A stretch of DNA of 64,000 nt from NCBI RefSeq assembly GCF_000013565.1, contig NC_007802.1, positions 3,534,001 through 3,598,000 on the forward strand. Reading direction: 5' to 3'. Position numbers and translations under genes: made by a program. Position 1 is the stretch's first letter. Every line of letters starts with the position of its first letter. The stretch is from Jannaschia sp. CCS1. Its GTDB lineage: Bacteria; Pseudomonadota; Alphaproteobacteria; Rhodobacterales; Rhodobacteraceae. The notes under the pieces were generated by a model, which did no database searches, had not been told where the DNA came from, and was given only the letters and a program-made list of their open reading frames with translations. Below, in pieces: positions 59,862 through 64,000 of the stretch.

Positions 59862-61603
59862 ATGAAGACATCCGCGACGCGCCATCCCATTGTGAGCAGA
59901 ATCTTCAGACTTCCTGGGAAGGCGACAAGCACGACAACCGGCAAGACGGCAAGCGCAGCCCAACATCCGTAAAACAAGACACCTCTCATCGATACCAGCA
60001 CCCCTACGGAGACGTCGAAGTCACCGACCCGGCGGGCTTGAATAAGTCGTCTGGCTGCAATCCTCTCGATCAATCTCTGCGTCAGTGCTCCCGACGCCAA
60101 AGGGGCGACCACGAATGCATAATGGAGCCATGTCCAGACAATCGTCGTGAGAGCCATGGTTGTGAGCCAAAGACCCTCCCCCCAAGGATCTGCCGCGCTT
60201 CTTTCCAGAAACTCGCCACTCATTGTCTCAACCCCGACGCTCCACGTGACCCCGTTCAACGCCAAACCTATGACGACCACCGTCAACACCATGAAGATGA
60301 CGGCAAGCGCCATATCCACTGCTATGTAGACCGCAATGGTGCCTGAGCGTGCGCCCGAAAAAACGATATATCGTCCGATCGCATGGCTTATCCCGAGTGA
60401 AATAAAATCCAACGCAGCATTGGCCAAAGGCAGCGCGAGCCATGTGACCGAGAACAATCCAAGTGTTCCATCGGAGATAGCAACAGAATCGTTTGCCAAC
60501 ACAAGCCCCGCGAAGGACACCAGCCCGCCACTCGCGACGCCTCCGCCCGCAGCGGCCAGTTGGCCCGGGCGCAATCTGGACATGCGGGCGGCAATCAGGC
60601 TGCTCACCAATCCGGCGCAGGTGCCGACGATCCCCCCGATGATGAAGCCCTCACTCAACGACGTGACAAGTGCCAGCAATGTGTCATCGGTCAAGCCGGA
60701 GCTGATCGCCGCCATCAGACCGAATATGATACCGCCTGTCGCGCCGTAAAATGCCGCCCGTTTTGGAGGCAGGGTTGAAATCGCCGCGCAACTTGGCACC
60801 GTGAACAACACCGCCGCAGTCAGGGATGCGGTGCCGAAATAGTCGACCACTCCGCACGCCACCCCGGCAATCAACGCCAGACATCCAAGTCTGATCGCGA
60901 TTTGCCGCTCCGTCAGGGAGTTAAGGCCAAACTCACGCACCAGCCGCCAGCACCATGCAAAGGCCAAACCCAAAACGACGAAGCCGATACATTGCAGGAC
61001 GATCCCGAATCCGGCACCGGCCCAGTTCCGCACCCGAAACGGATTGACACTTCCAAGGAAGATATCTCCATGGAAGAAACTCACCAATCCGGCCAAAACC
61101 ACGTAGAGCAGACCGAGTGCGTAACAGGTCAGCAGGCTTTGCAGGCTGAATGGACGCCCTGTCCAGATCGCCAGAAATTCTAACCCGCCGATCAATCGTT
61201 CGCGGTAAATCTCGAACATGGACCGTTGAAGCATCGTGGCCATGTGTCGGTTCAAGAAACGGGCAATGGCACGGTCTTCGATGGCGAATTGGTCTGGCGC
61301 GTGTTTGGCCTCCAGCGCGCGCAGACGTTCTTCGGTCGGCAAAGGGCCATTGGCAGACGGCCAGCGCAGTGAGGTCGGAATGTCTCCCCGGTTCAGACCG
61401 AGAGGTCCGCTCAACTTTCTGGCGGTGTTTGGCGTGATTTTCGTCAGGCGGTTGTTTTCGATCGCGGATATGAAGGACTTGCGATCCGGGTTTCCCAATG
61501 CCGCCTCCGCAAGCGCTTCTTGGCTCAACCCCAGATCAAGCCTGCGTTTGCGAACCAGTCGCCCGAATTCTTCACAGTCGTCCCGTGCAGCATCGGGATC
61601 CAT
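59858..61603 (-). CDS. XRE-type DNA-binding domain fused to a polytopic membrane protein
   Basis: 581 residues from the ATG at 61603, seven bases after GGAGGG. The first 75 residues contain an XRE-family helix-turn-helix, FGRLVRKRRLDLGLSQEALAEAALGNPDRKSFISAIENNRLTKITPNTARKL. From about 155 onward the protein is a series of 11-13 hydrophobic helices, including glycine-rich ones such as GATGGIIFGLMAAISSGL and GGIVGTCAGLVSSLIAARM. A DNA-binding domain on a polytopic membrane protein of this size is uncommon and would place DNA at the membrane. I cannot name the family. It is divergent from the membrane protein at 61838. Confidence 0.78.
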   Translation of the reverse strand: MDPDAARDDCEEFGRLVRKRRLDLGLSQEALAEAALGNPDRKSFISAIENNRLTKITPNTARKLSGPLGLNRGDIPTSLRWPSANGPLPTEERLRALEAKHAPDQFAIEDRAIARFLNRHMATMLQRSMFEIYRERLIGGLEFLAIWTGRPFSLQSLLTCYALGLLYVVLAGLVSFFHGDIFLGSVNPFRVRNWAGAGFGIVLQCIGFVVLGLAFAWCWRLVREFGLNSLTERQIAIRLGCLALIAGVACGVVDYFGTASLTAAVLFTVPSCAAISTLPPKRAAFYGATGGIIFGLMAAISSGLTDDTLLALVTSLSEGFIIGGIVGTCAGLVSSLIAARMSRLRPGQLAAAGGGVASGGLVSFAGLVLANDSVAISDGTLGLFSVTWLALPLANAALDFISLGISHAIGRYIVFSGARSGTIAVYIAVDMALAVIFMVLTVVVIGLALNGVTWSVGVETMSGEFLERSAADPWGEGLWLTTMALTTIVWTWLHYAFVVAPLASGALTQRLIERIAARRLIQARRVGDFDVSVGVLVSMRGVLFYGCWAALAVLPVVVLVAFPGSLKILLTMGWRVADVFI

Positions 61604-61837
61604 ACGACCGCCCTCCAAATCCATGGGTTACAGAGATTTGTAACCTTTTAGTCACCGCCGGTGCACGACCAGACACCTAAGAAAGCTCTCAGCGAACGAG
61701 GTGACGTCGGCGCTGACCAGATCGGCTCGAAGTTGTCTCTCGGTTGCACAGAAAACTATGGGAATTTCGCAATCCCGTCGAGCCTGTCGCTTTGCGAACT
61801 GAGCCTCGATGCGGGTCTGATGCAGGAGGAGGTCGCC

Positions 61838-62512
61838 TTGGAAAGCAGGGCTCAAGACGCAACACCCGCAGTCGACACAATCGGGTTTTCCGAACCCGAC
61901 CCCGTGGCACCCCGATCATGGATCGCGTCACGATTGGCGGGTCCGGGCGGGATTTACAATATCGGAAACGTGCTGGCTCTGAGTGCAGGCATCCTGCTGA
62001 ACCTGCGCGGCGCGGAGGCGCAATCGACCGTCTGGGACGCGCTCTATACCTACTTCGCGGGCAGTCCCGGGGCCACGTCATTGACCGTATCAATGATCCT
62101 TTTTGTCCTGGCCGGTGAAGTCTATCACCGCGCTTATCTGTCAAGCATGCGCCCACATTTGGTGGCGTGGGGGGATTTCAGCTCCGGCCTTGCCGCGATC
62201 GCCCTGACCGTCGCCTTGGTCAACTTCGGCGATACAACAGCGGCCCTGGTGGCGGGCTTCATGCTCATCTTCGGCAAGTTGGGAAGTGCGGCATTTCCCC
62301 TCCTTCGATTGTCCTATGGGACGCCGCTTGACCGGATCCTTCGATTGACCGTCGTGGCCAGTCGCGGACCGGCGATTGTATCGCTGATGTTGTCCGTCGC
62401 ACCTGGATTTCAAGGTCTTTTGCCCCTGGGCGACGTCATGCTGCCGATGATCATGATCGTGTGCTTCTTCTTGTGGCTTTGGGCGGATTTGCTTCTGCTC
62501 AGGTCCCGCTGA
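61838..62512 (+). CDS. Membrane protein of unknown function
   Basis: About 224 residues if it begins at the TTG at 61838, which has AGGAGGAGG six bases upstream; the longer frame from 61661 lacks such a site. After a 40-residue hydrophilic start (SEPDPVAPRSWIASRLAGPGG) there are six or seven hydrophobic segments, for example GNVLALSAGILLNLRG, SLTVSMILFVLAGEVYH, AAIALTVALVNFGDTTAALVAGFMLIFG and VMLPMIMIVCFFLWLWADLLLL. I do not recognise it. It is divergent from the XRE-membrane fusion, with 234 bases between the starts, and the two may be functionally linked. Confidence 0.7.
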   Translation: MESRAQDATPAVDTIGFSEPDPVAPRSWIASRLAGPGGIYNIGNVLALSAGILLNLRGAEAQSTVWDALYTYFAGSPGATSLTVSMILFVLAGEVYHRAYLSSMRPHLVAWGDFSSGLAAIALTVALVNFGDTTAALVAGFMLIFGKLGSAAFPLLRLSYGTPLDRILRLTVVASRGPAIVSLMLSVAPGFQGLLPLGDVMLPMIMIVCFFLWLWADLLLLRSR

Positions 62513-63130
62513 GCCAGCGGAGATGGACTATGACCCAGCCATCACCAGACCGACCCCGACCCTTTCGGTACGTCCTCATTCCATGGCGGTGGAGGTGGGC
62601 GTGATGCCGACCGCAGACAAAGCCAAATGTGTTCCGGACGGCTTTGGTGGATGGCCCTTTGCAGCGATGGGTGTTCCGAAAAGTAGGCTCGCTCATTGGT
62701 TCTGGGGTGAGTGGGTCATGCGGTTTGCGTCCAACCGCGCTCAGCCAAGTTCCGCCGCGAGCCGGCTGCCAACGGTGTTCATATGGCAATTTTCTCCAAA
62801 TTCTGCTAATAATTCTTTCATCCAAATAAATTTCTTTTCTCGCTGCTCGGAATGGGTAGCGGTCGTGCTCTTTAGCGCGATCGACCGCTCTCGCGCCGGT
62901 ATTCTCAATTCTGTGCTCGGTCACATGCCGCATGAACTTGATCGGAACCCAACAGTCTGTGTCGTCGCGCTCGCGCCGATCCGTTCTGCTTGCGCAGCAG
63001 GCGGCGCGGGCGGCCCTGGCCGCGATTGTCTCGGCCCCGTGCCAGGCGGCCCGTCCCACGACGATCGCTTTTCCGGCCTCGGGATAAAAGCGCGGCAAGT
63101 GAACTGCACAACCAGTATAGGAGGCGCGCC
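62513..63130. other. Intergenic stretch with no supported gene
   Basis: Both strands have frames open for about 200 codons, but their sequences look like chance readings (many Arg/His/Pro), no ribosome site is seen, and the frames conflict. An AT-rich patch at about 62785-62850 could hold a promoter for the gene at 63131. Confidence 0.4.
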
Positions 63131-64000
63131 ATGACACCCGAAGAACGCCTGTCCATCCTTGCCATCGCGGTTCGGCGATTGGGCCAAGACCCCACTGCCT
63201 TGCCGCAGGTCATCGAGGCGTTCGCCACGGTGATCGAACCTGAAACGCTGTTGCTGCGCCGCCGGATTGTCCGGCCCGATGATCTCTTTGTCGGCGACTT
63301 CACCTTTCCCAACCTGAGGGTCTCGGGCGAGGGTCTGGCCCAGCGGCTTGTCCGAATTCGCGGCTCGGAACCGGCAGGCATGACCTTGCGGTTGCAGGGT
63401 CAAAGCATTGTGGAAGAAACGGTGCCGTTCGGTGACGCGCCGACACTTGGCCTTCTGTCGACACTTTCCGGGCCGACAAACCTTGTATTCGCGATGCCGG
63501 AAAATGAGCCGAGCCTTGCCTTCTCGCTGGTTGATGTTTTGCGGGCCTGCCATCGCTGGCCGATGGTGTTTGATCCACGCGCAGCGCGGACCAGCATAAC
63601 CGGGCCGGGCAATGTGTTCGGCCTCCTGCTTGACGCTGCCCTGCCTATCGGCGGCACGGCACGGCTGCGGCGCGCCGTCATGGAGACCATCGAAGGGGTC
63701 GGTCACGCGGACCTGCGGGCGGCGGTTAGCGGTGCGGCGGCACGCGTGGCCCGCGGGAGGGACGACCGTAATTCCAGCACGCGCCGGGTCGCGGCGTTTG
63801 ATGCGGCAATCGCCTCGGTGTCAACGCAGACAGATGACGATACACGCGACGTTGCGCGCCTGCTTTTCGACCTGACCGTTCTTGATGATACCCCTACGGA
63901 TCTGTTTGTCCTCAATGGGTCCGGGGCCGAAAACCGCGCCCGGCGCCCGGGTCGTGACGTAACCTTTATCGAAGCTCCTTACCGGCTGTTCCTGTCACCG
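63131..64000 (+). CDS. Unrecognised protein, C-terminus beyond the window
   Basis: 290 codons from an ATG preceded by AGGAGG at six bases, running open to the right edge. It begins TPEERLSILAIAVRRLGQDPTALPQVIEAF. There are no membrane segments, signal peptide or motifs that I recognise. The sequence alternates strands and helices (VRPDDLFVGDFTFPNLRVSGEGLAQRLVRIRG; LACHRWPMVFDPRAARTSITG; DDDTRDVARLLFDLTVLDDTP), suggesting a globular cytosolic protein. It lies 618 bases from the membrane protein upstream. Whether it belongs to an older island remnant or to the core genome cannot be told. Confidence 0.75.
   Translation, partial: MTPEERLSILAIAVRRLGQDPTALPQVIEAFATVIEPETLLLRRRIVRPDDLFVGDFTFPNLRVSGEGLAQRLVRIRGSEPAGMTLRLQGQSIVEETVPFGDAPTLGLLSTLSGPTNLVFAMPENEPSLAFSLVDVLRACHRWPMVFDPRAARTSITGPGNVFGLLLDAALPIGGTARLRRAVMETIEGVGHADLRAAVSGAAARVARGRDDRNSSTRRVAAFDAAIASVSTQTDDDTRDVARLLFDLTVLDDTPTDLFVLNGSGAENRARRPGRDVTFIEAPYRLFLSP

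Noticed and set aside
62499-63137. Open frames of about 200 codons on both strands between 62513 and 63130
   Set aside because: No ribosome sites, no recognisable domains, conflicting frames and an abrupt composition; treated as non-coding.

Overview
The window looks like a chromosomal segment of a marine-type alphaproteobacterium of the Rhodobacterales (roseobacter) group. This is inferred from high GC, dense use of TTT and TRAP solute transporters, an alphaproteobacterial PutA/Lrp pair, and many short GTGA/ATGA-coupled operons. No rRNA or taxonomic marker is present, so the placement is an inference.

Positions 1-44,450 are ordinary core and catabolic DNA. In order: a DJ-1/PfpI protein cut by the window edge, an ABM-domain membrane protein and an AraC regulator; a divergent oxidoreductase/HxlR pair around a perfect palindrome; a hydroxyisobutyrate-dehydrogenase-like enzyme and a CaiB-type CoA transferase; a tricarboxylate transporter (tctCBA) next to a secreted protein of unknown role and a TctD/TctE two-component operon that ends in a periplasmic binding protein; a 24-bp tandem array of small hairpins; putA with its Lrp-type regulator; an FAD oxidoreductase and a uronate-dehydrogenase-like enzyme; a homoprotocatechuate meta-cleavage operon (hpaF-E-D-aromatic amino acid decarboxylase-G-H) under divergent hpaR; a second TTT transporter with an aldehyde dehydrogenase and a UPF0261 protein, divergent from iclR-aminotransferase-MBL hydrolase; a PhnD-like protein; a NarL-type two-component system; a TRAP transporter and RarD. 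All three solute-binding-protein/permease junctions carry a strong GC-rich stem-loop, suggesting a shared way of making more binding protein than permease.

Positions 44,523-59,741 are a roughly 15.2-kb integrated element. It sits in the 3' end of tRNA-Ser(GCU), is bounded by a 17-bp direct repeat, and carries similar arm-type repeats at both ends, a tyrosine integrase and a DUF3363-type relaxase, so it is probably an integrative mobilizable element. Its cargo is a lower-GC kinase-fold gene broken by a frameshift at a T7 slippery run and then by a decayed IS3-family element, followed by an unusual cluster: a SARP-like regulator divergent from a vanadium-haloperoxidase/PAP2-like enzyme with a GGAH-repeat tail, a subtilase without a signal peptide, a lipoprotein, a small helical protein and a secreted glycine-rich collagen-like protein. 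I cannot match this set to a described system, and it is the main candidate for something new.

Positions 59,742-64,000 begin with the remnant of a second, related integrase, showing that this tRNA site was used before. There follow a membrane protein with an N-terminal XRE domain, a divergent membrane protein, and an unrecognised gene that runs off the window.
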